Counted from the stretch's first letter, positions 34,201-44,649 are shown. The stretch is 64,000 nucleotides of DNA from Bacteroidales bacterium (GCA_017464245.1 JAFUDV010000018.1:1-64000); one strand, 5' to 3'. A program made the numbers and translations. The notes: generated by a model not told the origin, from the sequence alone.

Positions 34201-36207
34201 ATGCGGAAGGTAGTTTGGATGATGGCGGCGCTGCTGCTTGCCGCCTGCAGCAAGGAAGTGCCGGTTTCCGTCCCGGAGGAGGAAACCTGGACGCTGACGG
34301 CCGGTTTTGCCGGCCCTGAAGAGGCGGATACCCGTTCCCGGCTGGATTTCGATGCGTCGGCTGCGTCGGTCCTGTGGTCCAGGGGCGATGCCTTCAAGAT
34401 GGTGATGATGACCCCGACGGGATATAGGGCCGCGACCTATACGACGCAGGATGACGGGGTGGAGAAGGCGGTCTTCGTAACGGGATCCTCTCCCCTTTCG
34501 GGAGATTCGTTCACTTCCGGTTATCCGGCCTCCGTTTACCGGGTGGGCCGGAAGGATGAGAATGAGGCGTACCTGATCACGCCGGTTCCCTCCGAGCAGA
34601 AAGCCATTCCCGGCGGCATCGAAGAAGGACTCAACCGGGCGGCGGCCTGGTCTTCCTCCCAGACGTCGGACCTGCTGTTCTACAACATGCTTTCGTATGT
34701 GCGTTTCCGTCTGGAAGGGGCGTGCGTGGAATCCCTTTCCTCCGTCACTTTGTCCGCCGGGACGACGGTGGCCGGCGACGCGACGGTCTATTTCGAAGGG
34801 GGACGCCCGGTTATCGACTGGTCCAAGAATTGGAGCAACGTCACCGTTCCGCGCTCGACGGAAATCACGCTGACGGGCCCTTTCGAAGTCGGGAAAGACT
34901 ACCTGATCGCCCTGGTTCCGGCCCGATTGGAGGGCTTCGACCTGGCCTTTACCGGGACGGACGGCCGTCGTCTGTACAAGCATTCCTCCAAGTCGGTGAC
35001 GCTGGCCCGTTCCAGGATCCTGGACATCGGAACGGTCCGTCTGGGAGACAGTTGGGAGCAGGAGACCCCGGAGGTTGTCGAATATGTCCACCAGGTCAAA
35101 GGAAGCCGGAAGAATGTCATCTGCGTCCTGGCCGAGGGATTCACGGAAGATGAGCTGGACGAGTTCGGGCGGCGTGCGAGGAACGCCGTCGACTATCTGT
35201 TCAGCGTGGAACCGTTCAAGTCCTACAAGGAGTACTTCACGGTCTATCTGCACCGGGTCGCCTCCAACGAGTCCGGAGCATCGGTCACGGACGGGAACGG
35301 CAACGTCGTGACGGCACGGGATACATATTTCGGCGCCCAATGGGGAGAGAGTTCCTACGATGACATGAGTGCCGATGCCTCGAAGATCCGTCAATACATC
35401 AAGGACCATTGCCCGGAAGTGCTCAGCGGCGAACTGAGCTATTCGGACGTGCCGGCCCTCCTGCTCGTCAATGACACCCGCTATGGCGGCCGCTGTACTT
35501 CCTACACCAACGGATGGGGGTATTGTATCTGCCCCTATACGTATGGCGGCGGCACGGTGCGCTGGTCGTTCCCCGCATATCAGGCCGTGAACCCGGCGGA
35601 TGACTCGGAAGGATACCGGGAAACGACGGACAGCGAGCGGGATGCGCTGGGGCGGAATGTGGGCGACTGGCGGAACACGATGCTCCACGAATTCGGCGGC
35701 CATTGCTATTCCCGGCTGACGGACGAGTACTGGAAAACAGCCTATGTCTCCGAGCCGGGCGGCATCATCGGACACGCTTATGCGACGCCCTATGCCTTGA
35801 ACGCCTCAGGATATTACGACAGGTACGTCCCCTGGCAGGAGGACCTGCTGGACTGCTTGGACGAATGGAAGGCCTTGAACCCCGATTATGGGCGCATCGG
35901 CCTGTATCAGGGGGCGATGTCCTCCCTGTATTTCCGTTGGCGCAGCGAGCCGGTGAGCTGCATGATCGACAACCGGCCTTACTTCAATACCTGGTCCCGG
36001 ATCCTGATCGTGCGCCGGATCCTGGAAAAGGCTGGAGAGGAGTTCGACATGGCCGCTTTCCGCGAGAAGGACGTGACCGTCGATCCGGTCCGGCCGGCCG
36101 CCGGCCTTTCCGCCGTGCAGCGGCGTCGCATCCGCGCCCAGGCGGAGATGGTCCCTGAAATGCCGCTTCTGCTTCCGCCGGTCATCCTTGACGACGAAGA
36201 AGATTGA
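34201..36207 (+). CDS. Lipoprotein with fimbrillin-like N-terminus and M64 (IgA-type) metallopeptidase domain
   Basis: 668 aa. Lipoprotein signal ends MMAALLLAACSKE. Residues about 30-290 resemble the Mfa/fimbrillin-like beta-rich domain (TRSRLDFDASAASVLWSRGDAFKMV). Residues about 300-610 are the M64 peptidase: VICVLAEGFTEDELDEF, then the zinc motif HEFGGH at about 496-501, followed by RLTDEYW, whose Glu or Asp completes the site. The family includes a clostridial IgA protease, so host or dietary protein is a possible substrate. It lies directly upstream of the DUF6377 regulator (one base gap) and downstream of suf. Confidence 0.85.
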   Translation: MRKVVWMMAALLLAACSKEVPVSVPEEETWTLTAGFAGPEEADTRSRLDFDASAASVLWSRGDAFKMVMMTPTGYRAATYTTQDDGVEKAVFVTGSSPLSGDSFTSGYPASVYRVGRKDENEAYLITPVPSEQKAIPGGIEEGLNRAAAWSSSQTSDLLFYNMLSYVRFRLEGACVESLSSVTLSAGTTVAGDATVYFEGGRPVIDWSKNWSNVTVPRSTEITLTGPFEVGKDYLIALVPARLEGFDLAFTGTDGRRLYKHSSKSVTLARSRILDIGTVRLGDSWEQETPEVVEYVHQVKGSRKNVICVLAEGFTEDELDEFGRRARNAVDYLFSVEPFKSYKEYFTVYLHRVASNESGASVTDGNGNVVTARDTYFGAQWGESSYDDMSADASKIRQYIKDHCPEVLSGELSYSDVPALLLVNDTRYGGRCTSYTNGWGYCICPYTYGGGTVRWSFPAYQAVNPADDSEGYRETTDSERDALGRNVGDWRNTMLHEFGGHCYSRLTDEYWKTAYVSEPGGIIGHAYATPYALNASGYYDRYVPWQEDLLDCLDEWKALNPDYGRIGLYQGAMSSLYFRWRSEPVSCMIDNRPYFNTWSRILIVRRILEKAGEEFDMAAFREKDVTVDPVRPAAGLSAVQRRRIRAQAEMVPEMPLLLPPVILDDEED

Positions 36208-36208
36208 G

Positions 36209-37813
36209 ATGATGCGTCTGCCTGTCATACTCCTCCTGCTGGCGGCCATTTCCTGCCGTCCGTCGGAGAACCGTCTGCTGGAAGAGCTGGACGGCTATGT
36301 GGCGCGTTCCGATGAGTATCAGCACCGGAAGGAGCATCAGCTGGAAGCGCTCCGGTCGCTGTCCGTATCGGCCCGCGATCCGCAGTCGCGGGCGGACCTG
36401 TTCCTCCAGACGGGAGAGGCTTACTTCAGCTACAAATATGATTCGGCCCGTTTCTACCTGAACCGGAGCCTGGACCTTGCCGCCGACCTGGGAGACGGCC
36501 CGCGCTATCAGTCGGCCCTTCTGCGGCTGGGACACCTGGATGCGAAGGCCGGGCATTTCGTGGAGGCGTACAGCACGTTGTTCACCCAGGTGGACACGCT
36601 GCTTCTCTCTCCGGAGGACAAGGCCGATTATTTCTACTACGCCTACGACCTGTGCAAGGACCTGGAAGGGAATGCCGTTTCCCTGGAAAGCCTGCCGGCG
36701 CCGGACCGCCTGGCCTATCGGGAACGCCTGTACGGCCTTTTCCCCGAAGAATCGGCCCCCTGGCGGACGGCCCGGATCGACGAACTGCTGGAGGAGGGGC
36801 GCCTGGACGAGGCGGAGTCGCTGGCCATGAAGCTGGCCTCCTCCGTCCGGCCGGATGACCGGAATTATGCCATGTACGCCTATATCCTGGCGGACATCGC
36901 CGCCCGGCGCAGCCAATCCGCGACCCAGCTGGAATGGCTCGTCAAGTCGGCGGAGAGCGATTTTGTCAATGCGGTCAAGGACTACGCCTCCCTGACCATC
37001 GTCGCGCAGATCCTGACCGGTTCCGACATCGACCGGGCGTTCCGTTACATGCGGAAGGCACAGGAGGATGCCATCTTCTACAACGGGATGCTCCGTCCCT
37101 GGCAGATTTCCCAGTCCTTCAACATCATCCAGCGCGCCTACGAGGACGCCCGTGACCGGCTTTCCCGCCTGGCGAGGCTGGCGTCCATCCTGCTGGCCGT
37201 CCTGGTCATCGCCCTGCTGGCGGCTCTGCGGATCCTGTTCAAGCGGTCCCGGAAACTGTCCCGGACGCAGCGGGAGCTCCAGGAAAGCAACCGCCAGCTG
37301 GCGCTCAAGAACGACGAACTCTCCGGCCTGAACCGGGAGATCACGGAGGCCGGCCAGATCAAGGAGGCCTACATCGGCCGGATCCTGGACCTGATGTCCG
37401 AGAACGTGACGAAGATGCAGGCCTATGACAATCATGTCCGGCTTGCCCTCAAGCAGGGAAAGGCGGCCGAACTGCTCAAGGAACTGTCCATCTCCACCCG
37501 TTCGGACGATGAGCTGCAGGCGTTCTACCAGACCTTCGACACCACTTTCCTTGCCTTGTATCCCGATTTCGTGGAACAGTTCAACGCCCTGCTCCGGGAA
37601 GAGGCGCGGGTGTATCCCAAGAAAGGGGAACTGCTGTGCACGGAACTTCGGATCTTCGCCCTGATCCGTCTGGGAATCGAGGATTCCACCCGCATCGCCT
37701 CCCTGCTCCACTACTCCGTGAACACGATCTACAATTACAAGGTGAAGGTCAAGAACGGGGCGCTCAGAGACCGGGAATCCTTCGAGGAACAGGTGAAATC
37801 CATCGGAATTTAG
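36209..37813 (+). CDS. DUF6377-type regulator: TPR sensor, membrane helix, C-terminal helix-turn-helix
   Basis: 534 aa. Lipoprotein-like or uncleaved signal (MMRLPVILLLLAAISCRPS), TPR-like helices over about 60-320, a membrane segment near 330-345 (LASILLAVLVIALLAAL), a coiled coil (about 355-385), and a cytoplasmic end with LLCTELRIFALIRLGIEDSTRIASLLHYSVNTIYNYKVKVKNG. That end is a LuxR/GerE-like helix-turn-helix conserved in Bacteroidota DUF6377 proteins. Such genes usually sit beside susCD and are thought to control them. It ends just before a hairpin and the promoter of the beta-glucan susC. Confidence 0.82.
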   Translation: MMRLPVILLLLAAISCRPSENRLLEELDGYVARSDEYQHRKEHQLEALRSLSVSARDPQSRADLFLQTGEAYFSYKYDSARFYLNRSLDLAADLGDGPRYQSALLRLGHLDAKAGHFVEAYSTLFTQVDTLLLSPEDKADYFYYAYDLCKDLEGNAVSLESLPAPDRLAYRERLYGLFPEESAPWRTARIDELLEEGRLDEAESLAMKLASSVRPDDRNYAMYAYILADIAARRSQSATQLEWLVKSAESDFVNAVKDYASLTIVAQILTGSDIDRAFRYMRKAQEDAIFYNGMLRPWQISQSFNIIQRAYEDARDRLSRLARLASILLAVLVIALLAALRILFKRSRKLSRTQRELQESNRQLALKNDELSGLNREITEAGQIKEAYIGRILDLMSENVTKMQAYDNHVRLALKQGKAAELLKELSISTRSDDELQAFYQTFDTTFLALYPDFVEQFNALLREEARVYPKKGELLCTELRIFALIRLGIEDSTRIASLLHYSVNTIYNYKVKVKNGALRDRESFEEQVKSIGI

Positions 37814-37847
37814 CTACTGATTCAACTACTTTTTTTGAATCATTTTT

Positions 37848-37882
37848 TAACGGAACGATTTACTTGTCAAATGGTTCCGTTT
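37848..37882 (+). terminator. Hairpin after the DUF6377 gene
   Basis: Arms 37849-37856 and 37874-37881 (AACGGAAC/GTTCCGTT) around a 17-base loop, with T-runs before and a short one after. A weak terminator. Confidence 0.45.
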
Positions 37883-37934
37883 CCTATGCGTCCACTTTTT
37901 CTGTCACTTTCTCCTTTCGTGCGCGCGAATCCTC

Positions 37935-37942
37935 TATATTTG
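37935..37942 (+). promoter_or_regulatory. Promoter -7 box (TATATTTG) for the glucan locus
   Basis: Full TAnnTTTG match, 65 bases before the susC ATG at 38008. The leader is A/C-rich and unstructured to the eye. Confidence 0.6.
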
Positions 37943-38007
37943 TACCGTAACAACCGCCTGAAACACAACCATTCATAATAACCAACGCACAACAAACCTA
38001 CAAGCGT

Positions 38008-41000
38008 ATGAAAAAATTTGCTGCCCTAATCCTCGCATTAGGAATGAGCTTGGCGGCCCTTGCGCAGAACGTCACCCTTAAGGGTGTCGTCCATGACGCG
38101 GCGGGCCAGCCGATCGTCGGCGCTTTCGTCGTTGAGCAGGGTACCCAGAACGGCACGATGACCGGACTCGACGGCGAGTTCGTCATCCGTACCGCGGCGG
38201 GCTCCTCCGTGGAGGTCTCCTGCATCGGCTATGCGCCCCAGACCATCGCCATGACGGCGGACCAGGACCTGGTCATCGTCCTCCAGGACGACACCCAGAT
38301 GCTGGACGAGACCGTCGTCGTCGGCTATGGCGTCCAGAAGAAGAGCGTCGTCACGGCCTCCATCTCCAAGGTGGACGGTGACGCCCTCAACACCGTCCGG
38401 GCCTCCACCGTGAACGACGCCCTCAAGGGCAAGGTCTCCGGTGTCCAGATCACCCAGGCCTCCGGCCAGCCGGGTTCCGGCTCCCAGATCAAGGTCCGCG
38501 GTATCGGCTCCGTCAATAATTCCGACCCGCTGTACATCGTGGACGGCATGCCGGTGGACGGTGGCATCGACTACCTGAACCCGACCGACATCCAGTCCGT
38601 GGAAATCCTCAAGGATGCCGCCTCGGCTGCCATCTACGGTGCGCGTGCCGCGAACGGCGTCGTCCTCGTGACCACCAAGTCCGGCAAGAAGGGACAGGCC
38701 AGCATCACCTACAACGGCAGCTACGGCTGGCAGAACCCCTGGCGCAAGAAGGAAGTCCTGAACGCCACGGAATACATGACCATCATGAACGAAGCCCGCA
38801 TCAACGACGGCGGCGCTCCCCTCTATTCCTTCGAAGAGATCGCGGCTGCAGGAAAGGGCACCGACTGGCAGGACGAGACCTTCTATTATAACGCGCCTGT
38901 CACCCAGCATCAGCTGTCCATGACCGGCGGTACGGACAAGGCCACCTACTTCCTCTCCCTGGGCTACTTCAGCCAGGCCGGTATCGTGGGCGGCAACTTC
39001 GACAAGTCCAACTACGACCGTATGTCCCTCCGTTCCAACAACACGTATGTCCCGTTCGAGACGAGGGACCGCGATTTCCTGAACAAGCTCACCATCTCGG
39101 CGAACCTGGCCTATTCCTTCATCACCTCCAAGGGCATCACCACCAACTCCGAGTTCGGTTCCGTCCTCGGCTCCGCCGTGGCGTTCAACCCCACGATTCC
39201 GGTGTATGCCGACGAGGCCACCGCGGCCGAGATCCTCGCCGCCCATCCGACGGCCATCGTCGCCGCCGACGGCCGGGTGTATTCCCTCCCGCCGACCGGT
39301 TACCAGGAGCTCACCAACCCGCTGGCGAACCTGGACACGCCGTCCAACACGATCTACAACACCCATAAGTTCGTGGGCAACCTCTCCGCGGAACTCAACA
39401 TCCTCCCGTACCTGAAGTTCAAGAGCAGCTTCGGCGCCGACCTTGCCTTCTGGCGCAACCGCGGCTACGGCTTCGAGCAGTACAAGAGCTCCATGAACCA
39501 GACCCTGCAGAGCTGGGTCTCCATGGGCATGAACGAAGGCCTCCGCTGGCAGGTGGAGAACTACTTCTCCTACAACCAGCAGGTGGGACGGCACAACTTC
39601 GCCGCCGTCCTGGGCCAGTCCGCGATGAGCTATTCCTCCATCTATGTGTCCGGCACCGACTACCGGCTCAAGGAGACCAACCCGGCCCTCGCCTACATCG
39701 ACTCCGCCATCGGTGACACCGACGACGAGCGCACTTCCGGCGGTACCGGCAACATCGACCATCAGCGTCTCGCCTCCTACTTCTTCCGTTTCGACTACAA
39801 CTTCGACGAGCGCTACATGCTGGAGGTCACGGTCCGCCGCGACGGTTCCTCCCGCTTCGGCCCCGGCCACAAGTGGGCCACCTTCCCGGCCGCTTCCCTG
39901 GGCTGGAACCTCTCCAACGAGCCTTGGTTCAAGGCCGCTTCCATCTCCTGGATCAACCAGCTCAAGCTCCGCGCCAGCTGGGGTAAGAACGGTAACGAGA
40001 ACATCGGCAACTTCCGCTATGCATCCCTGATGGACACCGGCCAGGATTACTACTTCGGCAACACCGGCGACTACGGTACCCTGAGCGCGGGTTCCTCTCC
40101 GGCCGCCCTTGCGAATCCGACCATCCGCTGGGAGGAGTCCGAGCAGACCGACCTCGGTTTCGACGGCCGCTTCTTCGGGGACAAGCTCTCCTTCGGCTTC
40201 GACTACTATAACAAGAAGACCAACGGCATGCTCATGGACATGCCCATCCCGTCCTACGTGGGCCAGGGCGCCCCGATGTCCAACCTCGGCGACATGCGCA
40301 ACTGGGGTTACGAGTTCGAGCTGGGCTGGCAGCAGCAGGTGGGCGACCTCCACTATGCCGTCAACGCCAACGCCTCCCTCCTCCGCAACCGCCTGATCAA
40401 CCTGGGCAACTCCTCCGGACAGGCCGTGTACCAGAGCAACGGCGCCTCCGGCGTGGGTGACTACGTGAAGGGCTCCAACGGCGAGGTCTGGCCGTACTTC
40501 TACGGCATGAAGACCGACGGCATCTTCCAGAACTGGGACGAGGTCAACGCCTACAAGAACAAGGACGGCGGCCTCATGCAGCCCAACGCCCAGCCCGGCG
40601 ACGTGAAGTTCGTCGATTTCAACGGTGACGGCTATGTCAATGACGACGACCGTACCAAGATCGGCAAGGGTATGCCCGACTGGACCTACGGTGTCACCTT
40701 CTCCGCCGACTGGAAAGGCTTCGACGCCAACCTGTTCTTCCAGGGCTCCATCGGCAACCAGATCTTCGACTACTCCATGCGTGGCGACGTCCCTGCGATG
40801 AACCGCCCGGCCTGGATCCTGAGCCGCTGGATCGGCGAGGGGACCTCCAACCGCATCCCGCGCCTGACGAACGCCAACCCGAACCAGAACTGGCGTTCCT
40901 CCGACATCTGGGTGAAGGACGGTTCTTTCCTCCGCCTGAAGACCGCCCAGATCGGTTACACCATCCCCGCCAACATCCTCCGTGCGGTCTTCGTCAAGGC

Positions 41001-41160
41001 CCTCCGCGTGTATGTGGCCGGCGAGAACCTCCTGACCTTCACCAAGTATGACGGCTTCGACCCGGAAATGGCCTCCGACGGCTACACCACCATCGGCGTG
41101 GACCGCGGCATCTACCCGCAGGCCCGGACCATCACCGTCGGCGCTTCCATCACCTTCTAA
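38008..41160 (+). CDS. SusC/RagA TonB-dependent transporter of a glucan utilisation locus
   Basis: 1,050 aa. Signal peptide MKKFAALILALGMSLAALAQ, carboxypeptidase-like domain (NVTLKGVVHDAAGQPIVGAFV), TonB-box-like region (DETVVVGYGVQKKSVV), plug with KVRGIGSVNNSDPLYIVDGMP and SVEILKDAASAAIYGARAANGVVL, and a barrel ending TITVGASITF. It imports oligosaccharides captured by the next two lipoproteins. It belongs to a different subgroup from the two SusC proteins at 10.7-18.6 kb. Confidence 0.96.
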   Translation: MKKFAALILALGMSLAALAQNVTLKGVVHDAAGQPIVGAFVVEQGTQNGTMTGLDGEFVIRTAAGSSVEVSCIGYAPQTIAMTADQDLVIVLQDDTQMLDETVVVGYGVQKKSVVTASISKVDGDALNTVRASTVNDALKGKVSGVQITQASGQPGSGSQIKVRGIGSVNNSDPLYIVDGMPVDGGIDYLNPTDIQSVEILKDAASAAIYGARAANGVVLVTTKSGKKGQASITYNGSYGWQNPWRKKEVLNATEYMTIMNEARINDGGAPLYSFEEIAAAGKGTDWQDETFYYNAPVTQHQLSMTGGTDKATYFLSLGYFSQAGIVGGNFDKSNYDRMSLRSNNTYVPFETRDRDFLNKLTISANLAYSFITSKGITTNSEFGSVLGSAVAFNPTIPVYADEATAAEILAAHPTAIVAADGRVYSLPPTGYQELTNPLANLDTPSNTIYNTHKFVGNLSAELNILPYLKFKSSFGADLAFWRNRGYGFEQYKSSMNQTLQSWVSMGMNEGLRWQVENYFSYNQQVGRHNFAAVLGQSAMSYSSIYVSGTDYRLKETNPALAYIDSAIGDTDDERTSGGTGNIDHQRLASYFFRFDYNFDERYMLEVTVRRDGSSRFGPGHKWATFPAASLGWNLSNEPWFKAASISWINQLKLRASWGKNGNENIGNFRYASLMDTGQDYYFGNTGDYGTLSAGSSPAALANPTIRWEESEQTDLGFDGRFFGDKLSFGFDYYNKKTNGMLMDMPIPSYVGQGAPMSNLGDMRNWGYEFELGWQQQVGDLHYAVNANASLLRNRLINLGNSSGQAVYQSNGASGVGDYVKGSNGEVWPYFYGMKTDGIFQNWDEVNAYKNKDGGLMQPNAQPGDVKFVDFNGDGYVNDDDRTKIGKGMPDWTYGVTFSADWKGFDANLFFQGSIGNQIFDYSMRGDVPAMNRPAWILSRWIGEGTSNRIPRLTNANPNQNWRSSDIWVKDGSFLRLKTAQIGYTIPANILRAVFVKALRVYVAGENLLTFTKYDGFDPEMASDGYTTIGVDRGIYPQARTITVGASITF

Positions 41161-41173
41161 AATGCATACGGTT

Positions 41174-42727
41174 ATGAAAATCTACAAGATATTTGCGCTT
41201 GCAGCCGTCGCCGGCGCCGTCCTTACTTCCTGCGGCGAAAAGTTCCTGACTGCCCATGCGACCCATCAGGGCGAGGCGGGTGCCGCCGCGACGGAGGGTG
41301 CCATTTCCTCCTATGTGACGTCGGCCTACCAGCTCCTGCTGTTCGACTCCTACGCGAACTACAACTACAATGAGGTCCTGCTCCTGTCCGACCTCCGCTC
41401 CGACGATATCTACAAGGGCGGCGGCGACGCGGGCGACCAGTCCTGGATGTACCACCTCTCCCTGTTCCAGATCCCGGCTTCCGAGAGCCCGTCCGGCCTG
41501 TGGAGCATCTACTACACCGGTATCGCCCGTGCCAACAACGCGCTGATCGCCTGTGACAACGCCGTGGGCTTCGATTCCGACATCGCCAAGCGCAAGCTCG
41601 CCGGCTACCGTGCCGAGGCCTACTTCCTCCGCGCTTACTACCTCCACCACCTGTGGAAGATGTACGGCAACATCCCGTTCTTCACCGAGCCCCTGCCGGA
41701 GCCGTTCATGGCCAAGCAGAGCACGGCCGACGAGATCTACGGCTACATCCTGGCGGACATCGCCAATGCCGAAGAGGCCGCAAAGGAAGCCGGCGACGAG
41801 TTCCCGATGTACACCAACGGCACTGCCAAGCAGGCCCGTGCCAACCTGGCCGCCGTGTACATGCTCAAGGCCCGCGTCGTGATGTACCAGAACGACAAGA
41901 CCCGGTTCAACGAGGTGGCCGCCAACATGGCCGAGATCATCAACAGCAACACCTATGCCCTGGTGGATTTCGACAGCCTGTGGACCGGCGAGGACGCCAA
42001 CGAGTTCACCCGCGAGTCCATCTTCGAGAGCAACCAGATGTCCGACGGAAAGCGTGACTGGGGCAGCGCCTGGGCCGGCTGCGGCACGAACCTGCCTGCC
42101 TTCATCTCTCCGAACGAACTGTCCGATCCCGTCTTCTGCGGCGGCTGGGCCTTCGGTCCGGTGCGCCAGAGCACCTGGGACATGTACGAGGAAGGCGACG
42201 TCCGTCGCGAGGGCTCCATCAACCGATTCGAGCCCGGCACCTACGGCCCGCGTTTCCAGGACACCGGCCTCTTCCAGAAGAAGTATGCCGCCCGGACCGC
42301 CCTGCGTTCCAAGATCGGTACCGTGGACCTGAACTATCCGAACAACCTGATCCTCTTCCGCTATGCGGAGACCCTCCTGAACTATGCCGAGCTCGTGGGC
42401 TGCCAGGGCGCTTCCGCCGCCGGCGGCGTGTCCGCGCAGGCCTGCCTGGACGAGATCCGCAGCCGTGCCGGCCTGGGCTCCATCCCTGTGACTTTCGAGA
42501 ACGTCAAGCTCGAGCGCCGCAAGGAGTTCGTGGGCGAGGGCATGCGTTTCTGGGACCTCGTCCGCTGGGGTGACGCCGCCAAGGTGCTCACCGAGAACGA
42601 CGCTGAGCACCAGAGTGTCCGTACGTTCAACCCGGACAAGGACAAGTGGGTTCCCATTCCGCAGAGCGAGATGAGCCGCACCGAGGGCACGGGCGAGTAT
42701 GAGCTCAAGCAGAATCCTGGTTATTAA
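41174..42727 (+). CDS. SusD/RagB family lipoprotein of the glucan locus
   Basis: 517 aa. Lipoprotein signal KIYKIFALAAVAGAVLTSCGEKFL. SusD marks include SAYQLLLFDSYANYNYNEVLLLSDLRSDD, the EAYFLRAYYLHHLWKMYGNIPFF stretch and the C-terminal RRKEFVGEGMRFWDLVRWGDA. It caps the preceding SusC. ATG 41174 opens the signal; 41162 would add four residues. It starts 13 bases after susC. Confidence 0.95.
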   Translation: MKIYKIFALAAVAGAVLTSCGEKFLTAHATHQGEAGAAATEGAISSYVTSAYQLLLFDSYANYNYNEVLLLSDLRSDDIYKGGGDAGDQSWMYHLSLFQIPASESPSGLWSIYYTGIARANNALIACDNAVGFDSDIAKRKLAGYRAEAYFLRAYYLHHLWKMYGNIPFFTEPLPEPFMAKQSTADEIYGYILADIANAEEAAKEAGDEFPMYTNGTAKQARANLAAVYMLKARVVMYQNDKTRFNEVAANMAEIINSNTYALVDFDSLWTGEDANEFTRESIFESNQMSDGKRDWGSAWAGCGTNLPAFISPNELSDPVFCGGWAFGPVRQSTWDMYEEGDVRREGSINRFEPGTYGPRFQDTGLFQKKYAARTALRSKIGTVDLNYPNNLILFRYAETLLNYAELVGCQGASAAGGVSAQACLDEIRSRAGLGSIPVTFENVKLERRKEFVGEGMRFWDLVRWGDAAKVLTENDAEHQSVRTFNPDKDKWVPIPQSEMSRTEGTGEYELKQNPGY

Positions 42728-42747
42728 TCGATTAGAAGCTTCGTATC

Positions 42748-44649
42748 ATGAAACATATCTTCAAGACCGGACTTTTCATCGTCGCTGCGGGGGCTCTCCT
42801 GTTCTCCTGCAAGCCGATGGACAAGGATGACTATCAGCTGGGCAAGGCGGTGACGGCGGACCAGTTGGACTTCACGTACGCTCCTTCCTCGTCCACGCCG
42901 AATATCATCGTGCTGAAGAACACCTCGTCGGCCCAGGGCGTCGCCCTGTGGAACCTGGGCAACGGCACGACCGTCAAGGGTGACGAGGTGACGGCCACCT
43001 ATCCCTTCAAGGGGGACTATACGGTCACGATGTCCCTCTATACGACCGGCGGCGGCGCCGCCGTCTCCAAGGTGGTCTCCATCGCGGCCGATGACTACGG
43101 CCTCCTGGACACCCCCGGATTCAACGCCCTGACCGGCGGCGCCGGCGCGGCGGAGGGAAAGACCTGGGTCTTCGCCAAATACACCCGCGGCCACTTCGGC
43201 GTGGGTGATGTGACCGTCGCTCCGGAAGCGGGCGGTCCGGCCTGGTGGCAGTGCGATCCGCTGGGCAAGGAAGGCTGCTCCCTGTATGAGAACGAGTATA
43301 CCTTCATCCAGAAGGGCACCAAGCTCATCTGGAAGAACGAAGGGAACATCTACACCAACGAGAACGGTATGAACCACCTGGGCATCCAGGGAACGCCCAA
43401 TGCCGCCGTCGGCGACTTCGACGTTCCCTATACCCCGGCTGACAACCTGACCTTCTCCCTGGACGAGGATGCGATGACCCTCACCCTGAGCGGCGGTGCC
43501 TTCATCGGCTTCTATACCGGCGTGAGCACCTATCATATCATCTCCATGGACGAGCACCAGATCTGGCTGTGGTGCAGCAGCGCGGCCGAGCCTGGCAACG
43601 CCTGGTACTTCATCCTCGTCCCCAAGGACGAGCTGAAGGAACCCGAGGTGGAGCCCGAACCGGAGCCCGACCCGAAACCGGACCCCGAACCCGCCTGGTT
43701 CCGTCCGAACAAGGAGACGAACCTGCTCCGCACCGCCTTCGACTATGAAAGCTGGTTCAGCGGCGCCGACTGGGGCGGCGGTCTCGAGCCCGGCGTTTCG
43801 GTGAAGAACAACATCACCATCACCGTTCCGGCCGGCATCGGCGGCGGCGAATGGATGGGTCAGTTCAAGATCCGCACGCATGTCCCCGCCGACGCCCGCG
43901 AGCGCTTCGACTTCAGCTGCAACATCGCCTCCACCCAGGCCGGTACGGCCACTGTCAAGATGACGGCGGACGACGACCCTGCCGGCGACGAGTTCTTCTA
44001 TGACGGCAACGTGGCCGTCGGAGGCGGCGCCTCCGTGACCTACGAGCAGGCGGACCACATGATGAACCACGCCACGGAGAGCATCCTGCTGGTGTTCGAC
44101 TTCGGCCGTTTCCCGGCCGGCGCCGTGATCACCATCAGTGACCTGTGCCTCCAGAAGCATATCCCGCTCAGCGAGAAGCCCGAGGTCGTGAACCTGTGGC
44201 CCGCGGCCAGCGTGACCACCACCCAGTGGTTCAGCGGTGCCGACTGGGCCGGTACCCTGACCGCCGACTACAAGATGCTGGAAGGCAACGGATTCGAGAT
44301 CACGATTCCGGAAGGCATCGGCGGCAGCGAGTGGATGGGCCAGTTCGCCCTCCATACCGACATCGCCGTCCAGGCTTCCCACGAGTACGAGTTCTCCTGC
44401 AAGGCCGAGTCCACGGCGGAGTCCGCCATCACCGTCAAGATGACGAACGATCCGGAAGCGGATTCCAAGGTCCTCTTCTATGACAACGGCATGCAGCTCC
44501 GCGAAGGAACCGTCACCCTCAAGAAAGTGGGTGTCAAGCCCGCTTCCGAGGACGCCGAGGCCGTGATGCTCATCTTCGACTTCGGCCGCACCCCGGCCGG
44601 CACGAAGGTGAAGGTCACCGACATCGTGCTCCAGGAATACATCGACTAA
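42748..44649 (+). CDS. Surface glycan-binding lipoprotein: PKD-like domain plus two tandem carbohydrate-binding-like domains
   Basis: 633 aa. Lipoprotein signal ends GALLFSCKPMDK. Residues about 30-115 look like a PKD domain (WNLGNGTTVKGDEVTATYPFKGDYTVTM). A beta-rich, Trp-containing middle part follows (about 120-295), then a Pro/Glu linker (about 302-318). Two repeats of about 150 residues come next (322-475 and 480-633), each with a WFSGADW start, an IT-x-P-x-GIGG-x-EWMGQF core and an FDFGR-x-PAG end. These resemble CBM4-type ligand-binding modules. It occupies the SusE/F position in the operon and should hold beta-glucan at the cell surface. Confidence 0.8.
   Translation: MKHIFKTGLFIVAAGALLFSCKPMDKDDYQLGKAVTADQLDFTYAPSSSTPNIIVLKNTSSAQGVALWNLGNGTTVKGDEVTATYPFKGDYTVTMSLYTTGGGAAVSKVVSIAADDYGLLDTPGFNALTGGAGAAEGKTWVFAKYTRGHFGVGDVTVAPEAGGPAWWQCDPLGKEGCSLYENEYTFIQKGTKLIWKNEGNIYTNENGMNHLGIQGTPNAAVGDFDVPYTPADNLTFSLDEDAMTLTLSGGAFIGFYTGVSTYHIISMDEHQIWLWCSSAAEPGNAWYFILVPKDELKEPEVEPEPEPDPKPDPEPAWFRPNKETNLLRTAFDYESWFSGADWGGGLEPGVSVKNNITITVPAGIGGGEWMGQFKIRTHVPADARERFDFSCNIASTQAGTATVKMTADDDPAGDEFFYDGNVAVGGGASVTYEQADHMMNHATESILLVFDFGRFPAGAVITISDLCLQKHIPLSEKPEVVNLWPAASVTTTQWFSGADWAGTLTADYKMLEGNGFEITIPEGIGGSEWMGQFALHTDIAVQASHEYEFSCKAESTAESAITVKMTNDPEADSKVLFYDNGMQLREGTVTLKKVGVKPASEDAEAVMLIFDFGRTPAGTKVKVTDIVLQEYID

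Noticed and set aside
43660..43700. Repetitive bases suggesting a CRISPR or microsatellite
   Set aside because: This is the Pro/Glu-rich linker of the surface protein. No CRISPR repeat-spacer pattern was seen anywhere in the window.
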